DNA from: Actinomadura sp. NBRC 104425
Lineage (GTDB): Bacteria; Actinomycetota; Actinomycetes; Streptosporangiales; Streptosporangiaceae
DNA: 64,000 bases
Direction of reading: 5' to 3'
Assembly (NCBI RefSeq): GCF_030269545.1
Contig: NZ_BSTN01000008.1
Location: forward strand, 62,001-126,000
The notes under the pieces were generated by a model that worked only from the letters and a program-made list of their open reading frames with translations, ran no database searches and was not told the origin of the DNA. Of the stretch, positions 33,183 to 42,390 are shown one piece after another; position 1 is the first letter of the stretch; every line of letters begins with the position of its first letter. Made by a program: the position numbers and the translations under genes.

Positions 33183-34823
33183 ATGCGCGTTCTCGGTGTC
33201 AACGCGATATTCCACGATCCGTCGGCCGCGCTGGTGGTCGACGGCAGGGTCGTCGCCGCCGCCGAGGAGGAGCGCTTCACCCGCCGCAAGCACGGCAAAC
33301 GCCCCGTCCCGTTCTCGGCCTGGGAACCGCCGGAGCAGGCCGCGCGCTGGTGCCTGCGGGAGGCGGGCCTGGAGCCGGGCGACCTGGACGCGGTCGCCTA
33401 CTCCTACGAACCCCGCCTCGTCGAGCCGGGGATGCGGGGGCACGACGACCAGTGGGAGCACCTGCGCACCCTGTACGCCCAGCGCGCCCCGTTCTTCCTG
33501 GCCGCCGTGCTGCCCGGGCTGGACCCCGGCATCGTGCGGTTCGTGCCGCACCACGTGGCGCACGCGGCGTCCGCCGCGCTCGCCATGCCCGACCCCGGCG
33601 AGGGCGACGTGCTGGTGCTGGACGGGCGCGGCGAGATCCACTCCCACCTGGCGGGCACCTACCGCGGCGGCCACCTCAGCCCGCTGCACGCCCAGCGGCT
33701 GCCGCACTCGCTCGGCCTGATGTACGAGGAGCTGACCCACCACCTCGGCTTCCTGCGCTCCAGCGACGAGTACAAGGTGATGGCGCTGGCCTCCTACGGG
33801 GAGCCGCGGTTCCTGGACGAGATGCGCGAGCACGTGCGCGCCACCGGCGACGGCGGCTTCACCGTCGGCTGCATCGACTGGGCGGCGTTCGCCAAGCCCC
33901 GCGCGCCCGGCGACGAGTGGACCGACGACCACGCCGCCCTGGCCGCCAGCGTGCAGACCCGCCTGGAGGAGGTCCTGTGCGAACTGGCCGCCTGGCTGCA
34001 CGCACGCACCGGGTCGCGGCGGCTGGCGCTCGCCGGCGGCGTCGCGCTCAACTGCGTCGCCAACTCGCGGCTCGCCGAGACCGGCCCCTACGAGGAGGTC
34101 TGGGTGCAGCCCGCCGCCGGCGACGCGGGCACCGCGCTGGGCGCCGCGCTGCACGTGGCGCGGCGCGCCGGCGACCGGATCGAGCCGATGCCCGGCGCCG
34201 CCCTGGGCCGCCGGTGGGACGAGCGGGAGCTGGCCGCCTGGCTGGACACCGCGAGGATCCCCTACGAACGCCCCCGCGACCTGGCCGCCGCGGTGGCCGG
34301 TGCGCTGGCCCGCGACCAGATCGTCGCCTGGTTCCAGGGCCGCAGCGAGTTCGGCCCGCGCGCGCTGGGCCACCGGTCGCTGCTGGCGCACCCCGGCTAC
34401 GCCGACAACGTCGAGCGGCTCAACGCGGTCAAGGGCCGCGAGCAGTTCCGCCCGATCGCGCCGATGGTCGCCCTCGACGACGCCGCCGACATCTTCGAAG
34501 GGCCGCTGCCCAGCCCGTACATGCTGTTCGTGCACCGGGTCAGGCCGCAGTGGCGCGACCGGATCCCGGCCGTGGTGCACGTCGACGGCACCGCGCGTGT
34601 CCAGACGGTGGCGCGCGCCGACGAGCCGCTGCTGGCCGACCTGCTGGAGGCGTTCCGCGCCCGCACCGGCCTGCCGGTGCTGGTCAACACCAGCCTCAAC
34701 ACCGCGGGGCGCCCGATGGTGGACGACCCCCGCGACGCCCTGGAGTGCTTCGGCTCCGCGCCCGTGGACCTGCTGGCCATCGGCCCGTTCGTGGTGCGGC
34801 GCCGGGAGGTGTTCGCCCGATGA
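33183..34823 (+). CDS. Carbamoyltransferase, NodU/CmcH family
   Basis: A 546-residue enzyme that transfers a carbamoyl group from carbamoyl phosphate to a sugar or natural-product hydroxyl. The N-terminal Kae1-like domain begins MRVLGVNAIFHDPSAALVVDG and has histidines in VPHHVAHAASAAL. LALAGGVALNCVANSRL follows, and the C-terminal domain carries AWFQGRSEFGPRALGHRSLLAHPG and NTSLNTAGRPMVDDPRDALE. All blocks are intact. The ATG at 33183 follows CGGAGG. It opens the rightward operon; the next gene overlaps its stop. The likely acceptor is the heptose-containing glycan made by the neighbours. Confidence 0.94.
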   Translation: MRVLGVNAIFHDPSAALVVDGRVVAAAEEERFTRRKHGKRPVPFSAWEPPEQAARWCLREAGLEPGDLDAVAYSYEPRLVEPGMRGHDDQWEHLRTLYAQRAPFFLAAVLPGLDPGIVRFVPHHVAHAASAALAMPDPGEGDVLVLDGRGEIHSHLAGTYRGGHLSPLHAQRLPHSLGLMYEELTHHLGFLRSSDEYKVMALASYGEPRFLDEMREHVRATGDGGFTVGCIDWAAFAKPRAPGDEWTDDHAALAASVQTRLEEVLCELAAWLHARTGSRRLALAGGVALNCVANSRLAETGPYEEVWVQPAAGDAGTALGAALHVARRAGDRIEPMPGAALGRRWDERELAAWLDTARIPYERPRDLAAAVAGALARDQIVAWFQGRSEFGPRALGHRSLLAHPGYADNVERLNAVKGREQFRPIAPMVALDDAADIFEGPLPSPYMLFVHRVRPQWRDRIPAVVHVDGTARVQTVARADEPLLADLLEAFRARTGLPVLVNTSLNTAGRPMVDDPRDALECFGSAPVDLLAIGPFVVRRREVFAR

Positions 34824-36340
34824 CGCGGGCGGGCTACACCGTCGTCATCCCCACCGTGGGCCGCGCGGGCCTGCGCACCGTCCTGGACGCGCTGCTGGAC
34901 GGCATGGCCGCCGACCCGGCGTGCGCCCCGGAGCGGATCCTCGTCGTGGACGACCGGGCGCGGCCGGGGGCGCCGCTGCCGCTGCCGCCGGCCGCCGGGG
35001 ACGAGGTCGCGGTGCTGCGCTCGGGCGGCCGCGGCCCCGCCGCCGCCCGCAACACCGGATGGCGCGCCGCCGCGACCGAGTGGGTGGCGTTCCTGGACGA
35101 CGACGTGGTGCCCGCCCCCGGCTGGCCCGCCAAGGCCGCCGCCGACCTCGCAGGCCAGCCCGAGGAGGTCGCCGGCTCGCAGGGGACGGTCACCGTGCCC
35201 GCCCCGGAAGGGCGCGCCCCCACCGACTGGGAGCGCACCACCGCCGCACTGGCCGACGCGTCCTGGATCACCGCCGACATGGCGTACCGGCGGCGCGTGC
35301 TCGCCGAGGTCGGCGGGTTCGACGAGCGGTTCCGCCGCGCCTACCGCGAGGACGCCGACCTGGCGCTGCGGGTCATGGCGGCCGGCCACCGCCTGGTGCG
35401 CGGCGCCCGCACCGTGGCGCACCCGGTGCGGCCCGCCGGGTTCTGGGCGTCGGTGGCGGCGCAGGCGGGCAACGCCGACGACGTGCTGATGCGGCGCCTG
35501 CACGGCCCCGGCTGGCGGCGCCGCGCGGGCGAGGGGCCGGGGCGGTTCCGCCGCCACCTGCTGGCGACCGCCTCCGGCGCGCTGGCCGCCGCCGCGTACG
35601 CCGCGGGCGCGCGGCGGGTCGCGTTGCCCGCCTTCGCCGCCTGGGCGGGTCTGACGGCCGAGTTCGCCGCGGCCCGCGTCCTGCCCGGCCCGCGCACGCC
35701 CGGGGAGGTGGCGCGCATGCTCGCCACCAGCGTCGCCATCCCGCCCGCCGCCACCTGGCACCGGCTGCGCGGCCTGCTGGCGCACGCGCGCGCCGGGGCC
35801 TGGTGCGGCAACCGCGCGGTGCTGTTCGACCGCGACGACACGCTCGTGCGCGACGTGCCGTACAACGGCGACCCCGCGCGCGTCGAACCGGTGCCCGGCG
35901 CGCGCCGGGCCCTGGACCGGCTGCGCCGCCGGGGCGTGCGCATCGGCGTGGTGTCCAACCAGTCGGGGGTGGCGCGCGGCCTGGTCACGCGCGCGGACGT
36001 GCGGCGCGTCAACGACCGCATCGACGAACTGCTCGGGCCCATCGACGTGTGGGAGGTCTGCCCGCACGGCCCGGACGACCGCTGCCCGTGCCGCAAGCCC
36101 CGGCCCGGCCTGGTCGTCCGGGCCGCGCGGCGGCTGGAGGTCGCCCCGTCCGCCTGCGTGGTGATCGGCGACGTCGGCGCCGACATGCGGGCCGCCGAGG
36201 CCGCGGGGGCGCGCGGCGTGCTGGTGCCCACCGGCCGCACCCGGCCGGAGGAGGTCGCCGCCGCCCCCGAGGTGGCGCCGGACCTGCGCGCCGCCGTCGA
36301 CCGCGCCCTGGCGCTGCTCGCCGAAGGGCGGCCGCGATGA
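34820..36340 (+). CDS. Fusion of family 2 glycosyltransferase and HAD phosphatase (GmhB-like)
   Basis: A 506-residue two-domain protein. Residues 1-320 are a GT2 transferase (YTVVIPTVGRAGLRTVLDAL, ILVVDDRARPG, EWVAFLDDDVVPAPGWP, GGFDERFRRAYREDADLALRV). Residues 330-500 are a HAD-IIIA phosphatase with nucleophile motif LFDRDDTLV near 335, threonine/serine motif GVVSNQSGVARGL, zinc-type CPHGPDDRCPCRKPRPG near 413-430, and final VIGDVGADMRAAEAAGA. That set matches D-glycero-beta-D-manno-heptose-1,7-bisphosphate 7-phosphatase. GmhA and HldE genes lie in the same operon. The start overlaps the carbamoyltransferase stop (ATGA). Confidence 0.92.
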   Translation: MTRAGYTVVIPTVGRAGLRTVLDALLDGMAADPACAPERILVVDDRARPGAPLPLPPAAGDEVAVLRSGGRGPAAARNTGWRAAATEWVAFLDDDVVPAPGWPAKAAADLAGQPEEVAGSQGTVTVPAPEGRAPTDWERTTAALADASWITADMAYRRRVLAEVGGFDERFRRAYREDADLALRVMAAGHRLVRGARTVAHPVRPAGFWASVAAQAGNADDVLMRRLHGPGWRRRAGEGPGRFRRHLLATASGALAAAAYAAGARRVALPAFAAWAGLTAEFAAARVLPGPRTPGEVARMLATSVAIPPAATWHRLRGLLAHARAGAWCGNRAVLFDRDDTLVRDVPYNGDPARVEPVPGARRALDRLRRRGVRIGVVSNQSGVARGLVTRADVRRVNDRIDELLGPIDVWEVCPHGPDDRCPCRKPRPGLVVRAARRLEVAPSACVVIGDVGADMRAAEAAGARGVLVPTGRTRPEEVAAAPEVAPDLRAAVDRALALLAEGRPR

Positions 36341-37359
36341 GGGTGCTGCTGGCCCGCATGGACAACCTCGGCGACGTGCTGCTCGCCGGGCCCGCCGTCC
36401 GCGCCGTGGCCGCGCGCGCCGACGAGGTGGCGCTGCTGTGCGGCCCGCGCGGACGCGCCGCCGCCGACCTGCTGCCCGGCGTCGACCGCGTGCTGGAGTG
36501 GTGCGCGCCGTGGATCGACCCCGACCCCGGACCGGTGGACCCCGCCGAGATCGCCCGGCTGGCGCGGATGGCCGCCGGCTACGACCGCGCGCTGATCTTC
36601 ACCTCCTTCCACCAGTCGCCGCTGCCGCTGGCGCTGGTGCTGCGCATGGCGGGCGTCGGCTGGATCGGCGGCATCAGCGCCGACTACCCCGGCTCGCTGC
36701 TGGACCTGCGCCTGCGGGCCGACGAGCCGGGCCGGGGCGACATCCCCGAGACCGAGCGGATGCTGGCGCTCGCCGCCGCGGCCGGGTTCCCCTCCCCCGC
36801 CGACACCCGGCTGCGGGTGCGCGAACCGCTGCCCGACATGTCCGCCCTCACCGGGACGCCGCCGGGCGAACGCGGCTATGTCGTGGTGCATCCGGGGACC
36901 TCGGTGCCGGCCCGCGCCTGGCCCGCCGAACGCTGCGCCGAAGCCGTCCCGCTGCTGGCCGGCGCCGGGCACCGCGTGCTGGTCACCGGGGACCGCCAGG
37001 AGAAGGACCTGACGGCGCGCGTGGCCGACGACGCCGGCGTCGACCTGGGCGGCCGCACCTCCCTGGCGGAGCTGGCGGCGGTGCTGGCGGGCGCCCGCGT
37101 CGTCGTCGCGGGCAACACCGGCCCCGCCCACCTGGCCGCCGCCGTCGGCACCCCCGTGGTGTCGCTGTTCGCGCCGACCGTGCCCGCCGCGCGGTGGGCG
37201 CCCTACGGTGTGCCGACCGTGCTGCTGGGCGACCAGGACGCCCCCTGCAAGGGCACCCGCGCGCGGGTCTGCCCCGTCCCCGGGCACCCCTGCCTGTCCT
37301 CCGTCACCGGCCGGCACGTCGTCGCGGCCGTCGAGCACCTGATGGGGGTGGCCGCCTGA
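36337..37359 (+). CDS. Glycosyltransferase family 9 (heptosyltransferase-like)
   Basis: A 340-residue GT-B transferase. Family hallmarks are the N-terminal RMDNLGDVLLAGPAVRAVAA, a central YVVVHPGTSVPARAWPAERCAEA, VLVTGDRQEKDL, and the nucleotide-sugar site VVAGNTGPAHLAAAVGTPVVSLFAPTVPAARWAPYG. GT9 enzymes such as WaaC and WaaF use ADP-heptose, which matches the heptose genes in the operon. Acceptor unknown. The ATG overlaps the previous stop (ATGA), and its own stop overlaps the next start by one base. Confidence 0.93.
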   Translation: MRVLLARMDNLGDVLLAGPAVRAVAARADEVALLCGPRGRAAADLLPGVDRVLEWCAPWIDPDPGPVDPAEIARLARMAAGYDRALIFTSFHQSPLPLALVLRMAGVGWIGGISADYPGSLLDLRLRADEPGRGDIPETERMLALAAAAGFPSPADTRLRVREPLPDMSALTGTPPGERGYVVVHPGTSVPARAWPAERCAEAVPLLAGAGHRVLVTGDRQEKDLTARVADDAGVDLGGRTSLAELAAVLAGARVVVAGNTGPAHLAAAVGTPVVSLFAPTVPAARWAPYGVPTVLLGDQDAPCKGTRARVCPVPGHPCLSSVTGRHVVAAVEHLMGVAA

Positions 37360-38354
37360 TGAGAGTCCTCCTGTGGCACGTGCACGGCTCGTGGGCGACG
37401 TCGTTCGTGCACGGTCCGTACACCACGCTCGTGCCCGTCACCCCCGACCGCGGCCCCGATGGCAGGGGACGGCCCGAGACCTTCGCCTGGCCGGACCGCG
37501 CCGTCGAGATCCCCTACGACCGGCTGCGCGGCGAGCACGTCGACGTGGTCGTCCTGCAGCGGCCGCACGAGCTGCGGCTCGCCGAGGAGTGGCTGGGGCG
37601 CCGCCCCGGACGCGACGTGCCCGCCGTGTACGTCGAACACGACACCCCGCGCCGCACCCCGGCGGACGCGGGCCTTCCCGAAGAGGTGGTGCCCAACAGC
37701 CGGCACTTCCTGCACGACCGGTCCGACATCCCCGTCGTCCACGTCACGCACTTCAACGAGCTGTTCTGGGACTGCGGCAGGGCGCCCACCACCGTCATCG
37801 AGCACGGCGTCGTCGACCCGGGCTACCGCTACCGGGGCGACCTGCCGCGCGCCGCCGTCGTCGTCAACGACCCGCTGCGCCGGGGACGCGTCGCGGGGAC
37901 CGACCTGCTCCCGCGGCTGGCCGAGGCCGTCCCGCTGGACCTGTTCGGCATGAACGTCGCCGACGTGCCCCGGCGGCTCGGCATCGCGCCCGAGTCGCTG
38001 TGGACGTTCGAGGACCTGCCGCAGCGGGCGCTGCACCGCGAGCTGGCGCGGCGCCGCGTCTACGTCCACCCCTACCGGTGGACCTCGCTGGGCCTCGCGC
38101 TGATCGAGGCCATGATGCTCGGCATGCCCGTGGTGGCCCTCGCCACCACCGAGGCCGTCGAGGCGGTGCCGCCGGAGGCGGGCGTGCTGTCGACCCGCGT
38201 CGACGCCCTCGCCGCCGCGGCCCGGGACCTGGCCGGCGACCCGGCCAAAGCCCGGCAGGCCGGCAAGCACGCCCGCGCGGCGGCCGCCGACCGCTACGGC
38301 CTGCCGCGCTTCCTGCGCGACTGGCAACGGCTGCTCCAGGAGGTGACCCCGTGA
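37359..38354 (+). CDS. Glycosyltransferase (GT-B fold, family 1/4-like)
   Basis: A 331-residue transferase. The N-terminus MRVLLWHVHGSWATSFVHGPY and the block VVVLQRPHELRLAEEWLGRR form the first Rossmann domain. The second contains TVIEHGVVDPGYRYRG, VHPYRWTSLGLALIEAMMLGMPVVALATTEAVEAVP, a typical nucleotide-sugar site with the E-x7-E-like Glu in GLALIEAMMLG. Donor and acceptor are unknown. It starts one base inside the stop of the GT9 gene (TGATG) and overlaps the next gene by GTGA, so it is translationally embedded in the operon. Confidence 0.88.
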   Translation: MRVLLWHVHGSWATSFVHGPYTTLVPVTPDRGPDGRGRPETFAWPDRAVEIPYDRLRGEHVDVVVLQRPHELRLAEEWLGRRPGRDVPAVYVEHDTPRRTPADAGLPEEVVPNSRHFLHDRSDIPVVHVTHFNELFWDCGRAPTTVIEHGVVDPGYRYRGDLPRAAVVVNDPLRRGRVAGTDLLPRLAEAVPLDLFGMNVADVPRRLGIAPESLWTFEDLPQRALHRELARRRVYVHPYRWTSLGLALIEAMMLGMPVVALATTEAVEAVPPEAGVLSTRVDALAAAARDLAGDPAKARQAGKHARAAAADRYGLPRFLRDWQRLLQEVTP

Positions 38355-39586
38355 AGATCGCCATGGTGTCCGAACACGCCAGCCCGTTGGCCGCCCGCGC
38401 CGCCGGGTCCGCGGTCCGCGGCCTGGGCACCGCCGACGCCGGGGGGCAGAACGTGTTCGTCGCCGACCTGGCCTCCCGCCTGGGCGCGCTGGGGCACCAC
38501 GTCACCGTCTACACCCGCCGCGACGACCCGCGGCTGCCGGCGCGGGTGCGCCTGGCACCCGGCGTGACCGTCGAGCACGTGCCCGCCGGCCCGGCCGAGC
38601 CGATCCCCAAGGACGAGCTGCTGCCGCTGATGCCGGACTTCGGCCGCCACCTGGAGCGCCGCTGGGCCGGCGACCCGCCGGACGTGGCGCACGCGCACTT
38701 TTGGATGAGCGGCCTGGCCACCGCGCAGGCGGCCGGGAACCTCGGGCGGCGCCGCATCCCGATGGTGCAGACCTACCACGCGCTGGGCAGCGTCAAGCGG
38801 CGCCACCAGCGCGAGAAGGACACCAGCCCGCCCGGCCGCGTGCAGCTGGAGCGCGCGCTCGGGCGCACCGCCGACGCCGTCATCGCCACCTGCGCCGACG
38901 AGACCGAGGAGCTGGTGCGCCTGGGCGTGCCGCGCGACCGGATCACCGTCGTGCCGTGCGGGGTGGACCTGACCGTGTTCCGCCCCGACGGGCCGCGCGC
39001 CTCCCGCGGGGCGCGGCCGCGGCTGGTGACGCTGTCGCGGCTGGTCGAGCGCAAGGGCGTGGACACCGCCATCCGGTCGCTGGCGCGGGTGCCGGGCGCC
39101 GAGCTGGTGGTGGCGGGCGGGCCGCGCCGCGCCGAGCTGGACGGCGACCCGGAGGTGCGCAGGCTGCGCGCCGTCGCCGAGGACTGCGGCGTCGCCGACC
39201 GGGTCCGCTTCCTCGGCCGCGTCGGCCGGGCGCAGGCGTCCCGGCTGCTGCGGTCGGCGGACCTGGTGGTGACCCTGCCCTGGTACGAGCCGTTCGGCAT
39301 GGTGCCCCTGGAGGCGATGGCCTGCGGCGTGCCGGTCGTCGCCACCGCCGTCGGCGGTCACCTGGACACCGTCATCGACGGTGTCACCGGGGTGCACGTG
39401 GCACCGCGCAAGCCCGAGCAGACCGCCCGCGTCATCCGCGCCCTGCTCGCCGACCCCACCCGCCGCGCGGCCATGGGCTTCGCCGCCGGGGACCGCGCCC
39501 GCTCCCGCTACTCCTGGGACCGCATCGCACACGAGACGCTCACCGTCTACCGGCGGGCCATGGCACGCAGCGAGGTGCCGGCATGA
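38351..39586 (+). CDS. Glycosyltransferase family 4
   Basis: A 411-residue GT-B transferase. The N-terminal GTADAGGQNVFVADLASRLGALGHHVTVYTRRDD segment and the block PDVAHAHFWMSGLATA are like the sucrose-phosphate-synthase/MshA type. The C-terminal domain has VTLSRLVERKGVDTAIRSLA, LVVTLPWYEPFGMVPLEAMACGVPVVATAVGG with the E-x7-E motif (EPFGMVPLE). The GTG at 38351 overlaps the previous stop (GTGA). It is probably one of the elongating transferases of the island glycan. MshA identity is unlikely here given the genomic setting. Confidence 0.92.
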   Translation: MKIAMVSEHASPLAARAAGSAVRGLGTADAGGQNVFVADLASRLGALGHHVTVYTRRDDPRLPARVRLAPGVTVEHVPAGPAEPIPKDELLPLMPDFGRHLERRWAGDPPDVAHAHFWMSGLATAQAAGNLGRRRIPMVQTYHALGSVKRRHQREKDTSPPGRVQLERALGRTADAVIATCADETEELVRLGVPRDRITVVPCGVDLTVFRPDGPRASRGARPRLVTLSRLVERKGVDTAIRSLARVPGAELVVAGGPRRAELDGDPEVRRLRAVAEDCGVADRVRFLGRVGRAQASRLLRSADLVVTLPWYEPFGMVPLEAMACGVPVVATAVGGHLDTVIDGVTGVHVAPRKPEQTARVIRALLADPTRRAAMGFAAGDRARSRYSWDRIAHETLTVYRRAMARSEVPA

Positions 39587-40185
39587 GCGTCCCCGCGCGC
39601 ACCGCGTCCCGGCAGGCCAGGCGGCAGGAGCTCCAGCTCGAGGCGCTGGCCGACGCGGCGCTGCGGTTCCGCAGCCAGACCCCCGTCATCGCCGCGTGGG
39701 GGCGCCGCCTGGCCCGGGTGCTGGACTCCGGCGGACGCCTGCTGGCCTGCGGCAACGGCGGCAGCGCCGCCGAGGCGCAGCACCTGACCGCCGAGCTGGT
39801 CGGCAGGTTCGAGCGCGACCGGCGCCCGTTCGCGGCGATCCCGCTGCACGGCGACACCTCGGCGGTGACCGCCATCGGCAACGACTACGGCGCCGAGACC
39901 GTGTTCGCCCGCCAGGTGCGGGCGCACGGCCGCCGCGGCGACGTGCTGATCTGCCTGTCCACCAGCGGCCGCAGCGGCAACGTGGTCGCCGCCGCCGAGC
40001 AGGCGCGGCGGCTGGGGGTGACCGCGTGGGCGATCACCGGTCCGGGCCCCAACCCGCTGGCCGCCGCGTGCGACGACGCCATCACCGTCGACGCGGTGTC
40101 CGCGGCCACCGTCCAGGAGATCCACCTGGCCGCGATCCACCTGCTGTGCGGGGTGGTCGACGAGACCCTGGGGGTCCGCGGATGA
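39583..40185 (+). CDS. gmhA: SIS-domain sedoheptulose-7-phosphate isomerase
   Basis: A 200-residue isomerase that converts D-sedoheptulose-7-phosphate to D-glycero-D-manno-heptose-7-phosphate, the first step of ADP-heptose synthesis. The SIS fold is shown by LLACGNGGSAAEAQHLTAELVGRF, which matches the GmhA phosphate loop exactly in style, followed by IPLHGDTSAVTAIGNDYG, LICLSTSGRSGNVVAAAEQAR and the C-terminal QEIHLAAIHLLCGVVDE with the conserved catalytic His. It overlaps the preceding gene by ATGA. HldE follows 43 nt later. Confidence 0.92.
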   Translation: MSVPARTASRQARRQELQLEALADAALRFRSQTPVIAAWGRRLARVLDSGGRLLACGNGGSAAEAQHLTAELVGRFERDRRPFAAIPLHGDTSAVTAIGNDYGAETVFARQVRAHGRRGDVLICLSTSGRSGNVVAAAEQARRLGVTAWAITGPGPNPLAAACDDAITVDAVSAATVQEIHLAAIHLLCGVVDETLGVRG

Positions 40186-40228
40186 CCGCGCCGCCCGCAC
40201 CGACCGCCACCCGTCCCGGGAGGGCATC

Positions 40229-41707
40229 ATGACGGCACCGCTCGTCGTCATCGGCGACGTGCTGCTGGACATCGACATCACGGGCCGCAGCAGGCGGCTG
40301 TGCCCCGACGCGCCGGTCCCCGTCATCGAGCAGGCCGAGGAGCGGCCGCGCCCCGGCGGCGCGGGCCTGGCCGCGCTGCTGGCGGCCGCCGACGGCCGCG
40401 AGGTCGTGCTGGTCACCGCGCTGGCCGACGACGACCCCGGGCGCCGGCTGCGCGCGATGCTGGCCGCGCACGTGGAGGTCGCGGCGTTCCGCCTGCACGG
40501 CGCCACGCCCCGCAAGGTGCGCATCCACGCCGAGGGGCAGCCGGTGGCGCGGCTGGACGTCGGCGAGGGCCGGGCCGTGGACGGCCCGGTCGGCCCGAGC
40601 GTCGCGCAGGCCATCGCGGGCGCGGGCGCGGTGCTGGTGTCCGACTACGGCCGCGGCGTCACCGGGCACGCCGCCGTCCGCGCCCTGCTGGAGGAGGCGG
40701 GCGGGCGCGTGCCGGTCGTGTGGGACCCGCATCCGCGCGGCGACCCGCCGGTGCCCGGCACGCGCCTGATGACGCCCAACGAGGACGAGGCGGCCCGGCT
40801 GGCCGCCGCGTGCGGCGCCGCCATCGACGGCGGCGGCCTGTCGGCGGCGACCCGGCGGGCCCGGTTCCTCGCCGAGGCCTGGGAGCTGGACGGCGTGGCC
40901 GTCACCCTCGGCGCGGACGGCGCGCTGCTGGTCGAGGGCGCCTGCGGCCCGCGGGGCGCCCCGTTCCTCGCCCCGGCCGAACCGGCCCGGGGCGACGCGT
41001 GCGGGGCGGGCGACAGCTTCGCGGCGCGCGCCGCGCAGGTGCTGGCCGACGGCGGGCGCCTGCCCGAGGCCGTGGCCGCGGGCGTGCGCCGGGCCGCCGA
41101 GTTCGTCGGCGCGGGCGCCGCGGGCGCCGTCGCCGCGCGGCTGGCCGAGACCGGATCGCCGCACGTCGCTCCCGGGCGCGACGCCGACGCCTGGGACGTG
41201 GTGGAGCGCACCCGCCGCGCGGGCGGCACCGTCGTGGCGACCGGCGGCTGCTTCGACCTGCTGCACGCCGGGCATGTCAGCCTGCTGCAGCAGGCCCGCC
41301 GCCTGGGCGACTGCCTGATCGTATGCGTCAACTCCGACGCCTCGGTGCGCCGCCGCAAGGGCCCCGCCCGCCCGGTGACGACCGCCGCCGACCGGGTGCG
41401 GGTGCTGCAGGCTTTGTCGGACGTCGACGCGGCCGTGGTGTTCGACGAGGACACCCCCGAGCGGCTGCTGGAGCGCCTGCGCCCCGACATCTGGGTCAAG
41501 GGCGCCGACTACGCCGGCGCGGCCCTGCCGGAGGCCGACACCGTGCGCCGCTACGGCGGGGAGGTGGTGCTGCTGCCCTTCGTGGAGGGCCGCTCCACCA
41601 CCCGCCTGCTGTCGCGCCTCCCCCCGGCGCATCCGGCGCCGCCCATGCCGTCGGCGTCGAACGCAATGTCGGCGTCCAAGGGAACATCGAAGGGAATACC
41701 GTCATGA
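40229..41707 (+). CDS. hldE: Bifunctional heptose-7-phosphate kinase / heptose-1-phosphate adenylyltransferase
   Basis: A 492-residue two-domain enzyme. Residues 1-320 are a PfkB-type kinase: VIGDVLLDIDITGRSRRLCPDAPVPV, LMTPNEDEAARL, and the catalytic GDACGAGDSFAARAA near residue 254. Residues 335-465 are a nucleotidyltransferase: TGGCFDLLHAGHVSLLQQAR near 337 (the HxGH site), VNSDASVRRRKGPARP, and VKGADYAG. This is the HldE (RfaE) architecture that yields ADP-heptose with the GmhB step between. The last 30 residues are a Ser/Pro/Lys tail. A GGGAGG sits upstream of the ATG at 40229, and the stop overlaps the next gene (ATGA). Confidence 0.95.
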   Translation: MTAPLVVIGDVLLDIDITGRSRRLCPDAPVPVIEQAEERPRPGGAGLAALLAAADGREVVLVTALADDDPGRRLRAMLAAHVEVAAFRLHGATPRKVRIHAEGQPVARLDVGEGRAVDGPVGPSVAQAIAGAGAVLVSDYGRGVTGHAAVRALLEEAGGRVPVVWDPHPRGDPPVPGTRLMTPNEDEAARLAAACGAAIDGGGLSAATRRARFLAEAWELDGVAVTLGADGALLVEGACGPRGAPFLAPAEPARGDACGAGDSFAARAAQVLADGGRLPEAVAAGVRRAAEFVGAGAAGAVAARLAETGSPHVAPGRDADAWDVVERTRRAGGTVVATGGCFDLLHAGHVSLLQQARRLGDCLIVCVNSDASVRRRKGPARPVTTAADRVRVLQALSDVDAAVVFDEDTPERLLERLRPDIWVKGADYAGAALPEADTVRRYGGEVVLLPFVEGRSTTRLLSRLPPAHPAPPMPSASNAMSASKGTSKGIPS

Positions 41708-42390
41708 ACGTCCTGGTCACCGGCGGATCCTCGGGGCTCGGCGCGGCCGTCGCCGAGCGGGTCGCCAAGGACGGGCACCGGCCGCTGGTCATCGACCGGC
41801 AGCCGCCCGCAGCGGAGGGCGGCGGGTGGCAGCACTGCCTGGCCGACCTGGCCGACCGGCACGCCGCCGAGCGCGCCGTGCACTGCCTGGCCCGCGGCGC
41901 CGGCGGCCTGGACGCGGTGGTCACCGCGGCGGGCACCGACGCGTGCGGGCGGCTGTGCGACGTGCAGGCCGCGGACTGGGAGCGGGTCGTGCAGGTCAAC
42001 CTGCTGGGCACCGCCGCCGTCGTGCGCGCCGCGCTGCCGTATCTGAAGGCGGCGCACCACGGGCGGGTCGTCACCGTCGCCTCCACGCTGGGGCTGCGGG
42101 CGCTCAGCGACGCCACCGCCTACTGCGCCTCCAAGTTCGGCGTCATCGGGTTCACCCGGGCGCTGGCCGCCGAGCTGGCCGGTCAGGTCGCGGTGACGAT
42201 GCTGATCCCCGGCGGCATGGACACCGCGTTCTTCGACGGACGCGACGACAAGTACAAGCCGGGCCCGGATGCGCAGCTCAACCGGCCCGAGGACGTGGCC
42301 GCCGCGGTGGTGTTCGCGCTGTCCCAGCCGCCCGGCTGCGAGGTGCGGGAACTGGTGGTGTGCCCGTCGCGCGAACCGTCGTGGCCGTGA
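41704..42390 (+). CDS. Short-chain dehydrogenase/reductase
   Basis: A 228-residue NAD(P)-dependent oxidoreductase. The cofactor loop is TGGSSGLGAAVAERVA, the NAG-like motif VTAAGTD, the catalytic Ser lies in VTVASTLG, and the YxxxK pair is YCASK near residues 140-144. A short variable C-terminus follows. In heptose clusters such an enzyme could modify the sugar (for example epimerise or reduce a keto intermediate), but no substrate can be read. It overlaps HldE (ATGA) and the following GT9 gene (GTGA). Confidence 0.9.
   Translation: MNVLVTGGSSGLGAAVAERVAKDGHRPLVIDRQPPAAEGGGWQHCLADLADRHAAERAVHCLARGAGGLDAVVTAAGTDACGRLCDVQAADWERVVQVNLLGTAAVVRAALPYLKAAHHGRVVTVASTLGLRALSDATAYCASKFGVIGFTRALAAELAGQVAVTMLIPGGMDTAFFDGRDDKYKPGPDAQLNRPEDVAAAVVFALSQPPGCEVRELVVCPSREPSWP

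Noticed and set aside
40182..40232. A 16-codon mini-frame overlapping both the gmhA stop and the hldE start by ATGA
   Set aside because: Its sequence (Ala/Pro/Thr-rich) is not protein-like, and hldE has its own GGGAGG site. Translational coupling through it cannot be excluded but is not supported.
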